Position numbers and translations under genes: made by a program. DNA of 64,000 bases from Halodurantibacterium flavum (GTDB lineage: Bacteria; Pseudomonadota; Alphaproteobacteria; Rhodobacterales; Rhodobacteraceae): positions 62,001 through 126,000 of the forward strand of contig NZ_JBHUGH010000005.1 in assembly GCF_042681825.1 (NCBI RefSeq). Direction: 5' to 3'. The notes under the pieces were generated by a model. That model was not told the origin of the DNA. It made no database searches and saw only the letters and a program-made list of their open reading frames with translations. Numbering within the stretch: position 1 is the stretch's first letter; every line of letters starts with the position of its first letter. Below are positions 43,101-51,730 of the stretch, in pieces.

Positions 43101-44172
43101 CGCCGGTTCACACAGCCACGACGGGCATCACGACCCCAGTCCTGATCACAGTCACGACCACGGTCATGGCGCGCGACGCGGCGTCGACAAGGTGGTGATC
43201 GCCATTCTTGCCATTCCGGTCCTGCTGGCGCTCTTCGATCCGATGCAGGTGCGCCCCGCCCTTGTCGGCGCAGCCGGGGCACTGGCGGGGACCTTGCCCT
43301 ATATCCTCTTTGCGGTGATCGCGGTGGCCTGGCTCAAGGCGGCCGAGGCCGAGGGGCTGGTCGCGCGCGCCTTTCAGGGGCATGAGCTGCGGATGATCCT
43401 GCTCGCGGCCATGGTGGGCGGCCTCGCGCCGTTCTGCTCGTGTGAGATCATACCGCTCATCGCCGCGCTGCTGGCGCTGGGGGCGCCCCTTTCGGCGGTG
43501 ATGGCGCTCTGGCTCGCCTCGCCCCTGATGGACCCGGCGATGTTCGCGGTGACGGCGGGCGGGCTGGGGCTCGACTTTGCGCTGGCGAAGACCGCCGCGG
43601 CCATCGGGATCGGGATCGGCGGCGGGCTGATCGTGCGCGCCTTTGCGGCAAGCCCGGTCTTTGCCGATCCGTTGCGCAAGGGACCGGCGCCGAAGGCGTC
43701 CTGCTGTGGCGGCGGAACCCCGCGCGGGTTGACGGTGCGCCCCGAATGGCGGTTCTGGACGGACGCGGGCCGCCGGACGGTCTTTGGACGGACCGCAGCG
43801 GAACAGTTCCTCTTTCTGCTGAAGTGGCTGGCGCTGGCCTATCTGCTGCAATCGCTGATGCTTGCCTATGTCCCGGCCGAGATGATCGTCGCGACGCTTG
43901 GCGGCGAGGGTCTGCGGCCCGTGCTGCTGGCGGCGCTGGTGGGGGCACCCGCCTATCTGAACGGCTATGCGGCGGTCCCGCTGGTGGCCGGGATGGTCGA
44001 ACAGGGCATGAGCCCCGGCGCGGCGATGGCGTTTGTCGTGGCCGGCGGCATCAGCTGCATCCCGGCGGCGGTGGCAGTCTGGGCGCTGGTCAAACCCCGC
44101 GTCTTTGCCGCTTATCTCGGCATCGCGCTTGGCGGTGCCGTTATTGCGGGCAGCCTGTGGCAGATGGCCTAG
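43093..44172 (+). CDS. ArsP/DUF318-type permease with a His-rich N-terminus, metal(loid) efflux
   Basis: 359 aa, about eight membrane helices. The family motif with paired cysteines, GLAPFCSCEIIPLIAALLALGAP, is present, and the second half repeats the fold (APAYLNGYAAVPLVAGMVEQGMSPGAAMAF). The first ~25 residues are His/Asp-rich (SHSHDGHHDPSPDHSHDHGHG), and a cytoplasmic SCCGGG lies mid-protein. Relatives export trivalent organoarsenicals or Cu/Zn. Coupled to arsR2. Confidence 0.88.
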   Translation: MADAGSHSHDGHHDPSPDHSHDHGHGARRGVDKVVIAILAIPVLLALFDPMQVRPALVGAAGALAGTLPYILFAVIAVAWLKAAEAEGLVARAFQGHELRMILLAAMVGGLAPFCSCEIIPLIAALLALGAPLSAVMALWLASPLMDPAMFAVTAGGLGLDFALAKTAAAIGIGIGGGLIVRAFAASPVFADPLRKGPAPKASCCGGGTPRGLTVRPEWRFWTDAGRRTVFGRTAAEQFLFLLKWLALAYLLQSLMLAYVPAEMIVATLGGEGLRPVLLAALVGAPAYLNGYAAVPLVAGMVEQGMSPGAAMAFVVAGGISCIPAAVAVWALVKPRVFAAYLGIALGGAVIAGSLWQMA

Positions 44173-44202
44173 GCGGGCAAATGCCGCAGTGCAACACGAC
44201 GG

Positions 44203-44232
44203 TTGTCAACGGATACGGCCTTGGCGCATAAT
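44203..44232 (+). promoter_or_regulatory. Likely promoter of the capsule export genes
   Basis: TTGTCA (44203-44208), 18-bp spacer, CATAAT (44227-44232), about 69 nt upstream of kpsT. It should drive kpsT-kpsE-kdsA. Confidence 0.55.
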
Positions 44233-44300
44233 GGGTCGTCGGGAAATATGTATGTCCGGCAATTACATGTCCCGCGCTTAATGCGCCAAAGTTGTATCGA

Positions 44301-44960
44301 ATGCTCGAATTCACCAATGTCAGCAAATCCTTCTGGACCGGCAAACAGAGGAAGGTGATCCTCGACCGTGCGTCGTTCCGGGTCGAGCTTGGCAATTCGC
44401 TTGGCATTCTTGCACCGAACGGCACCGGCAAGACGACCGTCATCAACATGATGGCGGGGCTGGAAAAACCCGATGAGGGCACGATCCGCCGGCTGTGCCG
44501 CATCTCTTTCCCGCTGGGCTTCATGGGCGGGGTGATCGCCAGACATTCCGGCAAGGAAAACGCCCGCTACATCGCGCGGCTCTACGGGCTCGACCCCGAC
44601 TATGTCGAGGCGTTCTCGCGCTGGCTCTGCGACATCGCTGAATATTACGACATGCCCGTCGGCACCTACAGCCAGGGGATGAAGTCACGATTCAACCTGT
44701 CGCTTCTGCTGGCGATCGAGTTCGACATCTACCTGATCGACGAAGGGATGCCCGCCACGACCGACGTGCATTTCAACCAGCGCGCCGGGTCCATCCTGCG
44801 CGAAAGGCTGCACAATTCGACTGTCGTGATCGTGTCGCATCAATCGGCCACGCTGGAACAGTTCTGCCGCAGCGCCGCTGTCCTGCGGGATGGCCAACTT
44901 CATATGTTCGACACGCTGGAAGAGGCGAAAGAGCTTTATGACTATCAAACCCAGGGCTAA
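44301..44960 (+). CDS. kpsT: Capsular polysaccharide export ATP-binding protein (KpsT type)
   Basis: 219 aa ABC-2 ATPase: Walker A APNGTGKTTV, signature-like YSQGMKSRFN, Walker B YLIDEGMP and switch VSHQ. It powers export of group 2/3-type capsule across the inner membrane with KpsM, which is not in this window. ATG 44301 is chosen; a TTG nine bases upstream is possible, and no strong ribosome site is seen for either. Overlaps kpsE by 23 nt. Confidence 0.93.
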   Translation: MLEFTNVSKSFWTGKQRKVILDRASFRVELGNSLGILAPNGTGKTTVINMMAGLEKPDEGTIRRLCRISFPLGFMGGVIARHSGKENARYIARLYGLDPDYVEAFSRWLCDIAEYYDMPVGTYSQGMKSRFNLSLLLAIEFDIYLIDEGMPATTDVHFNQRAGSILRERLHNSTVVIVSHQSATLEQFCRSAAVLRDGQLHMFDTLEEAKELYDYQTQG

Positions 44961-46608
44961 GCGGTTCCGCACCGGGCGCACGGGAGCCGAAGGCAACCAG
45001 GCCGCGCCCGGAACCGGCGCAGCCGACGCCGCAGCACAGGATGCGTCCGAGCGTGAGGCCGAACTGGCCGCGATCCGGGCCGAGGGGCTGACCGACCGTC
45101 AGTTGGCCCGCGCGATGCAACTGGCCGAAAAGGAAGGGTTGTCGCCCGCCTCGGATATCGACGCGGTGCGCCTGCTGCGCGCCCGGGGCATCGACCCGTT
45201 CCACCGGGATCAGGCGCTCAAGGTCGTGGCCTCGGCGGAAAAGAAGGGCGCACCCGCCCAAAAGGCCGATGAAAAGCAGGCGGAGGCGCAGAAACCCCCG
45301 CAACCGCGCCGCAACCGCAGGAACGACGCGGCCGAAGAGGATTTTCTGGCCGCAGGTCCGGGGACCGATGTGCTGCGGCTCGATGGCGACCGGCTGCCGC
45401 AGAAATTCGCGCCCCCGTCCCCGCCGGGTCGCCCCTCGGCCCCCTCGGCCGAGGATGAGCGTGCGCGCCAGATCCTGCAGATCCAGCGCGACATCGCGCG
45501 GCGCAGGCGCCGGCGGATGGTGCTGCTGGTGGCGCAGCTGTTCTTCTTCGTTCTGATCCCGACGATCATCGGCGGGTTCTATTACTTCCGCGTGGCGACC
45601 CCGCTTTACGCGACCAATACCGAAATGGTGATCCAGCAGGCGGACGGGGCGTCGCATTCGGCGCTTGGCGGGCTCTTTTCCGGCTCGGGGCTGGCGACCT
45701 CGCAGGATTCCGTGACCGTGCAGGGCTATCTGCAATCGCGTGAGGCGATGATGCGGCTGGATCAGGAACTCGGGTTCCGCGAACATTTCTCGGCCGAGAG
45801 CATCGACCCGATCCACCGGCTCGCCCCGGATGCGACGAACGAATCCGCCTATCGCCTGTATCGGCGGATGGTGCGGATCGGCTATGACCCGACCGAGGGC
45901 GTCATCAAGATGGAGGTGATCGCCGCGGACCCGGCCATGGCGCGCGACTTTTCGCTCGCCCTGATCCGCTATGCCGAGGAACAGGTCGACCAGCTGACCC
46001 AGCGCCTGCGCGAAGACCAGATGAGCGGCGCCATCGCCAGCCATGAGGATGCCGAGGCACGGATGCTGGAGGCGCAGCAGCGCGTCGTCGAGCTGCAGCA
46101 ATCCTACGAGGTTCTGTCGAGCGACATGGAGGTCGGGCTTCTGACCACCCAGCTTTCCAACCTTGAGACGCAGCTGACGCAGGACCGGCTTGCCCTGCAG
46201 GAGCTTCTGGCCAACCCGAACCCGAACCGGGCCCGGGTCGACCCGCTGGAACGCCGCATCGCCTCGCTTGAATCGGAGATCGCCACGGTCCGGTCACGCC
46301 TGACGCGGGACGGCAGCGAGGGCGGCCTCTCGCTCGCCCGTATCCAGAGCGAGCTTGTCGTCGCCCAGTCCAATGTGCAGACGCGCCAGATGATGCTGGC
46401 GCAATCGCTGCAACAGCTTGAAACCGCGCGGATCGAGGCGAACCGGCAGGTGCGCTATCTGTCGCTGGGCGTCAGCCCCGTCGCCCCGGATGAGGCGACC
46501 TATCCCCGCGCGGTCGAGAACACGGCGCTGGTCTTTCTGATCTTCGGCGGCATATTCCTGATGTTGACGCTGACAGCGGCGGTGCTGAGGGAACAGGTAT
46601 CTGCATGA
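44938..46608 (+). CDS. kpsE: Capsule export inner-membrane/periplasmic protein (KpsE/BexC/CtrB type)
   Basis: 556 aa, longer than typical KpsE (~380). A ~190-aa cytoplasmic N-terminus rich in Ala, Lys, Arg and Pro precedes the first helix (MVLLVAQLFFFVLIPTIIGGFYYF). A periplasmic domain with long coiled coil (ARMLEAQQRVVELQQSYEVL) follows, then a C-terminal helix (VFLIFGGIFLMLTLTAAVL). PCP-3 proteins of this kind bridge the ABC exporter and the outer-membrane channel. It is translationally coupled to both neighbours. Confidence 0.9.
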   Translation: MTIKPRAKRFRTGRTGAEGNQAAPGTGAADAAAQDASEREAELAAIRAEGLTDRQLARAMQLAEKEGLSPASDIDAVRLLRARGIDPFHRDQALKVVASAEKKGAPAQKADEKQAEAQKPPQPRRNRRNDAAEEDFLAAGPGTDVLRLDGDRLPQKFAPPSPPGRPSAPSAEDERARQILQIQRDIARRRRRRMVLLVAQLFFFVLIPTIIGGFYYFRVATPLYATNTEMVIQQADGASHSALGGLFSGSGLATSQDSVTVQGYLQSREAMMRLDQELGFREHFSAESIDPIHRLAPDATNESAYRLYRRMVRIGYDPTEGVIKMEVIAADPAMARDFSLALIRYAEEQVDQLTQRLREDQMSGAIASHEDAEARMLEAQQRVVELQQSYEVLSSDMEVGLLTTQLSNLETQLTQDRLALQELLANPNPNRARVDPLERRIASLESEIATVRSRLTRDGSEGGLSLARIQSELVVAQSNVQTRQMMLAQSLQQLETARIEANRQVRYLSLGVSPVAPDEATYPRAVENTALVFLIFGGIFLMLTLTAAVLREQVSA

Positions 46609-47450
46609 CGACTGAAATGAAGCGGGTCGCGATCGGCCCGGTCACGGCCGCAAACGACCTGCCGCTGACGGTGATCGCCGGCCCCTGCCAGCTCGAAAGC
46701 GCGGATCACGCCCAGATGATCGCGGGCCGCATGGCCGGGATCTGCGCGACGCTCGGCCTCGGCTATGTGTTCAAGGCGAGCTATGACAAGGCGAACCGCA
46801 CCTCGCTTTCGGGCCGGCGTGGCCTGGGGATGGACAAGGGGCTCGAAATCCTGTCGGGCATCCGCGCGGCCATCGGCTGCCCGGTACTGACGGACGTGCA
46901 TGAACCGGGCCATTGCGCGCCCGTGGCCGAGGCGGTCGATGTGCTGCAGATCCCGGCCTTCCTGTCCCGCCAGACCGACCTTTTGCTGGCCGCCGGGGAA
47001 ACCGGTGCGGCGGTGAACATCAAGAAGGGGCAGTTCCTTGCCCCCTGGGACATGCCGAATGTCGCGGCCAAGGTCGCCTCGACCGGAAACGAACGCATCC
47101 TGCTGACCGAGCGCGGAAGCTCGTTCGGCTACAACACCCTCGTCACCGACATGCGCGGGCTGCCGCAGATGGCGGCCACTGGCTATCCGGTCATCATGGA
47201 CGCAACCCATGCGGTGCAGCAGCCCGGCGGTCTGGGCGGCGCATCGGGCGGGCAGCGGGAATTCGCGCCGGTCCTGGCGCGCGCGGCCGTCAGTCTCGGC
47301 ATCGCCGGCGTCTTCATCGAGACGCATGAGGACCCGGACCGCGCGCCGTCGGACGGGCCGAACATGATCGCGCTCGACCAGATGGAGCGGGTTCTCGAAA
47401 CCCTTGCCGCCTTTGACGCGTTGGCCAAGGCCCGCCCGATCCGCCTTTGA
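46605..47450 (+). CDS. kdsA: 3-Deoxy-8-phosphooctulonate (Kdo-8-P) synthase
   Basis: 281 aa. It makes Kdo-8-phosphate from PEP and arabinose 5-phosphate for lipopolysaccharide and for Kdo-linked capsules. Motifs: VIAGPCQLES, FKASYDKANRTS, GIRAAIGCPVLTDVHEPGH, DVLQIPAFLSRQTDLL, KKGQFLAPWDM and TERGSSFGYNTLV. ATGA overlap with kpsE places it in the capsule operon, suggesting the polymer or its lipid linker carries Kdo. Confidence 0.97.
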   Translation: MTTEMKRVAIGPVTAANDLPLTVIAGPCQLESADHAQMIAGRMAGICATLGLGYVFKASYDKANRTSLSGRRGLGMDKGLEILSGIRAAIGCPVLTDVHEPGHCAPVAEAVDVLQIPAFLSRQTDLLLAAGETGAAVNIKKGQFLAPWDMPNVAAKVASTGNERILLTERGSSFGYNTLVTDMRGLPQMAATGYPVIMDATHAVQQPGGLGGASGGQREFAPVLARAAVSLGIAGVFIETHEDPDRAPSDGPNMIALDQMERVLETLAAFDALAKARPIRL

Positions 47451-47522
47451 CCCCCTTCCGATTTCGACCTGACCAAACCGCCTCTGCCCATACCGACTCT
47501 GACCGAAACAAGCCGAGAGTTC

Positions 47523-49019
47523 ATGATGAAACCCATCCCTTCCGTCACGCCGAACACCTGGTCCTTCCTGCGCGACGCGATGATCGCGCCCACCGGTTTC
47601 CGCGAATATGACGCGCGCTGGAAATATCCGCAGGAAATCAACCTGCCCGGGATGACGGCGCTTGGCCTCGGCCTTGGCACGCAGATGCACAAGCGCGGGC
47701 TGGAGCCGGTGATCGCGGTCGGGAACGACTATCGCGACTACTCGCTCGCCATCAAGAACGCGCTGGTGCTGGGGCTGATGCAGGCAGGCATCCACGTCAA
47801 GGATATCGGCCCGGCGCTGTCGCCGATGGCCTATTTCGCGCAGTTCCATCTGGATGTGCCGGCGGTGGCGATGGTCACGGCCAGCCACAACCCGAACGGC
47901 TGGACGGGGGTCAAGATGGGCTTTGACCGCCCGCTGACCCATGGCCCCGATGAAATGGCCGAACTGCGCGACATCGTCATGGGCGGCCTGGGCGAAACGC
48001 GCGCGGGCGGACGCTATGAATTCGTCGATGGCGTCAAGGAGGCATATCTCGACGATCTGGCGGGCGATTTCAAACTGTCGCGCCCGCTCAAGATCGTCTG
48101 CGCGACAGGCAACGGCACCGCGTCGGCCTTTGCGCCCGAGTTGCTGCGCCGTCTGGGTGCCGAGGTCGTGCCGCTGCATAATGAGCTCGACTACACCTTC
48201 CCGAACTACAACCCGAACCCCGAAGCGCTGGAAATGCTGCATGACATGGCCCATGCGGTCAAAGCCTCGGGCGCGGACCTTGCGCTTGGCTTTGACGGCG
48301 ACGGCGACCGCTGCGGCGTCGTGGACGATGAGGGTGAAGAGATCTTTGCCGACAAGGTCGGCGTCATCATGGCGCGCGACCTGATCAAGATCTATCCGGG
48401 ATCGACCTTCGTGGCCGATGTGAAATCGACCGGGCTTTTTGCCTCGGACCCGGTGCTGAAGGAACATGGCGCCAAGGCCGATTACTGGAAGACCGGCCAC
48501 AGCCACATGAAGCGCCGGGTGCGCGAGATCGGCGCGCTGGCGGGGTTCGAGAAGTCGGGCCACTATTTCCTGTCGGGCGCCATCGGGCGCGGCTTCGACT
48601 GCGGGATGCGCGTCGCGGTCGAGATATGCAAGCTGATGGACCGCAACCCCGAGATGAAATTCTCCGACCTGCGCAAGGCCCTGCCCGTCACCTATTCCTC
48701 GCCCACCATGTCGCCCTATTGCGCCGATGGCGAGAAATATCAGGTGCTGGAGCGGCTGGTCGAAAAGCTCGTCGCGCGTGCGGATGAGGGCGGCACCCTC
48801 GGCGGCCGCAAGATCGAGACGGTGGTGACCGTGAACGGCGCGCGGGTGATCCTCGACAACGGGGGCTGGGGTCTGGTGCGGGCTTCGTCCAACACGCCGA
48901 ACCTGGTGGTCGTCTGCGAAAGCCCCGAAAGCCACGATGAACTGCGCGCGATTTTCGAGGATATCGACGCGGTGATCCGGACCGAGCCTTCGGTCGGCGA
49001 TTACGACCAGACGCTTTGA
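47523..49019 (+). CDS. Phosphomannomutase/phosphoglucomutase
   Basis: 498 aa alpha-D-phosphohexomutase. The phosphoserine loop is VTASHNPNGWTGVKMGF, the Mg loop is GFDGDGDRCGVVDDEG, the sugar-binding loop lies near GFEKSGHYF, and the phosphate-binding C-terminal domain holds ASSNTPNLVV. It interconverts the 1- and 6-phosphates of mannose or glucose for NDP-sugar synthesis, fitting polysaccharide production. It starts 73 nt after kdsA. An in-frame ATG three bases later is equally possible. Confidence 0.93.
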   Translation: MMKPIPSVTPNTWSFLRDAMIAPTGFREYDARWKYPQEINLPGMTALGLGLGTQMHKRGLEPVIAVGNDYRDYSLAIKNALVLGLMQAGIHVKDIGPALSPMAYFAQFHLDVPAVAMVTASHNPNGWTGVKMGFDRPLTHGPDEMAELRDIVMGGLGETRAGGRYEFVDGVKEAYLDDLAGDFKLSRPLKIVCATGNGTASAFAPELLRRLGAEVVPLHNELDYTFPNYNPNPEALEMLHDMAHAVKASGADLALGFDGDGDRCGVVDDEGEEIFADKVGVIMARDLIKIYPGSTFVADVKSTGLFASDPVLKEHGAKADYWKTGHSHMKRRVREIGALAGFEKSGHYFLSGAIGRGFDCGMRVAVEICKLMDRNPEMKFSDLRKALPVTYSSPTMSPYCADGEKYQVLERLVEKLVARADEGGTLGGRKIETVVTVNGARVILDNGGWGLVRASSNTPNLVVVCESPESHDELRAIFEDIDAVIRTEPSVGDYDQTL

Positions 49020-49035
49020 CCTGCTGCGGGGCGGG

Positions 49036-50211
49036 TCAGACCGCCTGCCCCGCCGCCCATCCCGATGACCAGGCCCACTGGAAGTTGTAGCCACCCAGCC
49101 AGCCGGTCACGTCCACCACCTCACCGATGAAATAAAGGCCCGGCACCGCCCGCGCCTCCATGGTGCGGGCGTCCAGATCGCGCGTGTCGACGCCGCCCAG
49201 CGTCACCTCGGCCGTGCGGTAGCCCTCGGACCCGTTGGGCTTGACCTCCCACTCCGTCACGGCGGCGGTCAATGCGGCCATCGCCGCCTTGGGCTGGTCG
49301 GCCAGATTGCCCTTCAGCGCCAGCCGCTCGGCCACCACCTGTGCCAGCCGTTCGGGCAGGATCCGCGCCAGCGCCGTCTTGACCGCGATCCGCCCCTGCG
49401 ACGCCTTGATCGCGGCAAGATCCGCGGCCACGTCGCGATCCGCGGCAAGGTTGACACGCAGGCTGTCCCCCTCGCGCCAGTAAGAAGATATCTGCAGGAT
49501 CGAGGGCCCGGAGAGGCCGCGATGAGTGAACAAAAGGCCTTCCTGAAACCCGGCCTTGCCGCAGGACACCCGCGCGGGGACCGAGATGCCGGCGAGGGGG
49601 CGCAAAGGTTCCAGAACCTCGGGCCCGAAGGTCAGCGGCACAAGCCCCGGCCGCGTTTCCACCAGCCGCAGCCCGAACTGTTCCGCAATGCGATAGCCAA
49701 GGCCCGTCGCCCCCATCTTGGGGATCGACTTGCCGCCCGTCGCCACGACCAGACGCGGGGCACGGAACCCGCCGTCGTCGGTCCGGACCACAAAGCTGCC
49801 GTCATGGCCGATCTCGCGCGGGGCCACGCCCAGCCGCAGCACCCCTCCGGCCGCTGCAAGATCGCGCAGCAGCATGTCCACGATCTGCCGGGCCGAGCCG
49901 TCGCAGAACAGCTGCCCCAGCGTCTTTTCATGCCACGCGATTCCGGCCGCGTTCACCCGGGCGATGAAATCGTGCTGCGTGTAGCGCCGCAGCGCCGAAA
50001 GCGCAAAGCGCGGGTTCTGCGACAGGAATCGCTCCGGCGCGATCTGGAGATTGGTGAAGTTGCAGCGCCCCCCGCCCGAGATGCGGATCTTTTCGCCGGG
50101 CGCCTTTGCATGATCCAGAACCACGACGCGACGCCCCCGCCGCGCCGCCTCGATCGCGCAGAAAAGACCGGCGGCACCCGCCCCAAGCACTATGACATCA
50201 AGGTTTTCCAT
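49036..50211 (-). CDS. BaiN/RdsA (HI0933) family flavoprotein
   Basis: 391 aa. VIVLGAGAAGLFCAIEAARRG and the diagnostic PGEKIRISGGGRCNFTN define the HI0933-like family. The C-terminus has GVDTRDLDARTMEARAVPGLYFIGEVVDVTGWLGGYNFQWAWSSGW. Named members reduce bile-acid or sulfide-type substrates, but most are uncharacterised. Convergent with the phosphohexomutase; upstream of it lie a 21-bp tandem repeat and the tRNA-Gln promoter on the other strand. Confidence 0.92.
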   Translation of the reverse strand: MENLDVIVLGAGAAGLFCAIEAARRGRRVVVLDHAKAPGEKIRISGGGRCNFTNLQIAPERFLSQNPRFALSALRRYTQHDFIARVNAAGIAWHEKTLGQLFCDGSARQIVDMLLRDLAAAGGVLRLGVAPREIGHDGSFVVRTDDGGFRAPRLVVATGGKSIPKMGATGLGYRIAEQFGLRLVETRPGLVPLTFGPEVLEPLRPLAGISVPARVSCGKAGFQEGLLFTHRGLSGPSILQISSYWREGDSLRVNLAADRDVAADLAAIKASQGRIAVKTALARILPERLAQVVAERLALKGNLADQPKAAMAALTAAVTEWEVKPNGSEGYRTAEVTLGGVDTRDLDARTMEARAVPGLYFIGEVVDVTGWLGGYNFQWAWSSGWAAGQAV

Positions 50212-50244
50212 GGCCCCGGCTTACCGGTCCGCGCCGTTCCGGAC

Positions 50245-50286
50245 AATGTCACATTTCACGTGATTAATGTCACATTTCGCGTGATT
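50245..50286. repeat. Tandem 21-bp repeat (two copies)
   Basis: AATGTCACATTTC-A/G-CGTGATT occurs at 50245-50265 and 50266-50286 with one mismatch. It lies between the flavoprotein start and the tRNA-Gln promoter, so it could be a two-site operator for either. Confidence 0.7.
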
Positions 50287-50292
50287 TTGGTC

Positions 50293-50321
50293 TTGCGGCA
50301 CCCCGCACCCTTGGCTAAATA
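50293..50321 (+). promoter_or_regulatory. Likely promoter of tRNA-Gln
   Basis: TTGCGG (50293-50298), 17-bp spacer, TAAATA (50316-50321), 12 bp before the mature tRNA 5' end. Confidence 0.7.
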
Positions 50322-50333
50322 CCGCCGCAGAGT

Positions 50334-50408
50334 TGGGGCGTGGCCAAGTGGTAAGGCATCGGTTTTTGGTACCGTGTACCGTAGGTTCGAATCCTACCGC
50401 CCCAGCCA
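50334..50408 (+). tRNA. tRNA-Gln (anticodon TTG)
   Basis: A 75-nt cloverleaf with the CCA encoded. The acceptor arms are TGGGGCG and CGCCCCA, the D arm GCCAAGTGGTAAGGC, and the anticodon loop TTTTGGT with TTG in positions 34-36. The T arm is GTAGGTTCGAATCCTAC and the discriminator G precedes CCA. It closely resembles E. coli tRNA-Gln(UUG). Confidence 0.96.
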
Positions 50409-50818
50409 ACTTCACCGGACCAGGGATATAAGGCGCTCAGCCCGCTGCGCATCGTCGCGTTGACGGCCCGTTTCCATGCGGCCAGACCTTCGACGCGCCG
50501 GGCGTTGTCGAGGGCGTTCCTGCCGCACATACTGCCGATGGGTTTCGGCACCGGGCGGATCATGCGCAGCCCGGCGCGCCGCCATTCCACCGTCGCTGGC
50601 CCGTCCGGATCGGAACGATGCGCGGGCAAAGATGCGCGTTCTTCAATAATTACGCTCGTTCATGTTCGTTTTTCGTGTCAGGATGGGCGCAGGATCACAC
50701 GTATCCGTGAAACGTGACCGGGCTGCACAATTCTCTGCGTTGATTTTGGACAATCCCGTATCATCATGTCACGCAACCAAGAGGACGGCCCGCAGCGGCC
50801 GCCACCAGGGAGAGACTT
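50409..50818. other. 410-bp region between tRNA-Gln and crtE
   Basis: No convincing gene. It must carry the crtE promoter; an AT-rich stretch with TTGATT (near 50742) and TATCAT-like hexamers is the best candidate, but spacing is poor. No canonical TGT-N12-ACA PpsR site is found. I also see no integrase remnant, although tRNA 3' ends are common insertion points. Confidence 0.5.
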
Positions 50819-51730
50819 TTGCGAGATACGACCGAAGCCTTTTCGCGCCCCCGCGCGACTCCGGCCCTCGGCCTGTTGGACCAGTTCGAGACCGAGCTTG
50901 CGGCCCGCCTGCCTGCCTCCGGCCCAGCCCCGCGCCTGATCGAGGCGATGGATTACGTCCTGATGGCGCCGTCCAAGCGGTTCCGGGCCGGCCTTGTGCT
51001 GTTGCTGGCCGAAGCGGCGGATGTGCCGCGCGCGGCGGCCCTCGACCTCGCGGCGGCGATCGAGATGCTGCATGGCGCCTCGCTGATCTTTGACGACCTG
51101 CCCTGCATGGACGACGCGCCCCTGCGGCGCGGCCGGGCCAGTGCCCATGCGCAGTTCGGCGAAAGCGTGGCGGTGCTGGCCGGCATATCGCTTTTGTCGC
51201 TGGCCTATGAGGTGGTCGCGACTTCGGCCGATATTCCGGCGGACCGGCGGGCGGCGATTGTCGCGCTGCTGACGGGGTCGGTCGGCCATGCGGGGCTGAG
51301 CGCGGGACAGGACCTTGACCTGCACGGCGATCCGTCGGGCGGCGTCGGCGCGGTCACGGTGGCGCACAGGCTCAAGACCGGGTCGCTGTTTCTCGCATCG
51401 GTGCGGGCCGTGGCTGCGCTGGCCGATCTGCCGCCCCCACAGACCGAGGCGCTTTGCCGTTTCGCCGATGCGCTGGGGCTTGCGTTTCAGGCCTATGACG
51501 ATCTGATCGACCTCGCCGCCGGCGCCGAGGCCGAGGCGGCGCATGGCAAGACCACCCAGCGGGATGGCACGCGGCTGGCCCTGACACAGGTTCTTGAACG
51601 GGCCCAGATCGCGGCGCTTTACGCCGCCCGGGTGGCCGAGGTCGAAACGGCCCTCACGGAAACCGGGCTGGACGTCGGACCCTTGCGGGATTATGTCGGG
51701 CAGATGCTGGCACGGAGGCTTCCGGCATGA
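50819..51730 (+). CDS. crtE: Geranylgeranyl diphosphate synthase
   Basis: 303 aa. It extends FPP with IPP to GGPP, the carotenoid precursor. The first Asp-rich motif is in SLIFDDLPCMDDAPLRRG, and the second is QAYDDLIDLA; KRFRAGLVLLLAEA and AGQDLDLHG are also typical. The start is TTG at 50819, with GGGAGAGA upstream; the next in-frame ATG would remove ~43 conserved residues. It is coupled to crtZ by a 4-nt overlap, an order different from the classic crtE-X-Y-I-B run. Confidence 0.93.
   Translation: MRDTTEAFSRPRATPALGLLDQFETELAARLPASGPAPRLIEAMDYVLMAPSKRFRAGLVLLLAEAADVPRAAALDLAAAIEMLHGASLIFDDLPCMDDAPLRRGRASAHAQFGESVAVLAGISLLSLAYEVVATSADIPADRRAAIVALLTGSVGHAGLSAGQDLDLHGDPSGGVGAVTVAHRLKTGSLFLASVRAVAALADLPPPQTEALCRFADALGLAFQAYDDLIDLAAGAEAEAAHGKTTQRDGTRLALTQVLERAQIAALYAARVAEVETALTETGLDVGPLRDYVGQMLARRLPA

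Noticed and set aside
50221..50415. Minus-strand frame reading AVGFEPTVHGTKNRCLTTWPRP
   Set aside because: This is the antisense of tRNA-Gln plus its flank, a well-known spurious annotation pattern.
50640..50720. PpsR/CrtJ-type site (TGT-N12-ACA) before crtE
   Set aside because: The nearest match has TCA instead of ACA and there is no second copy.
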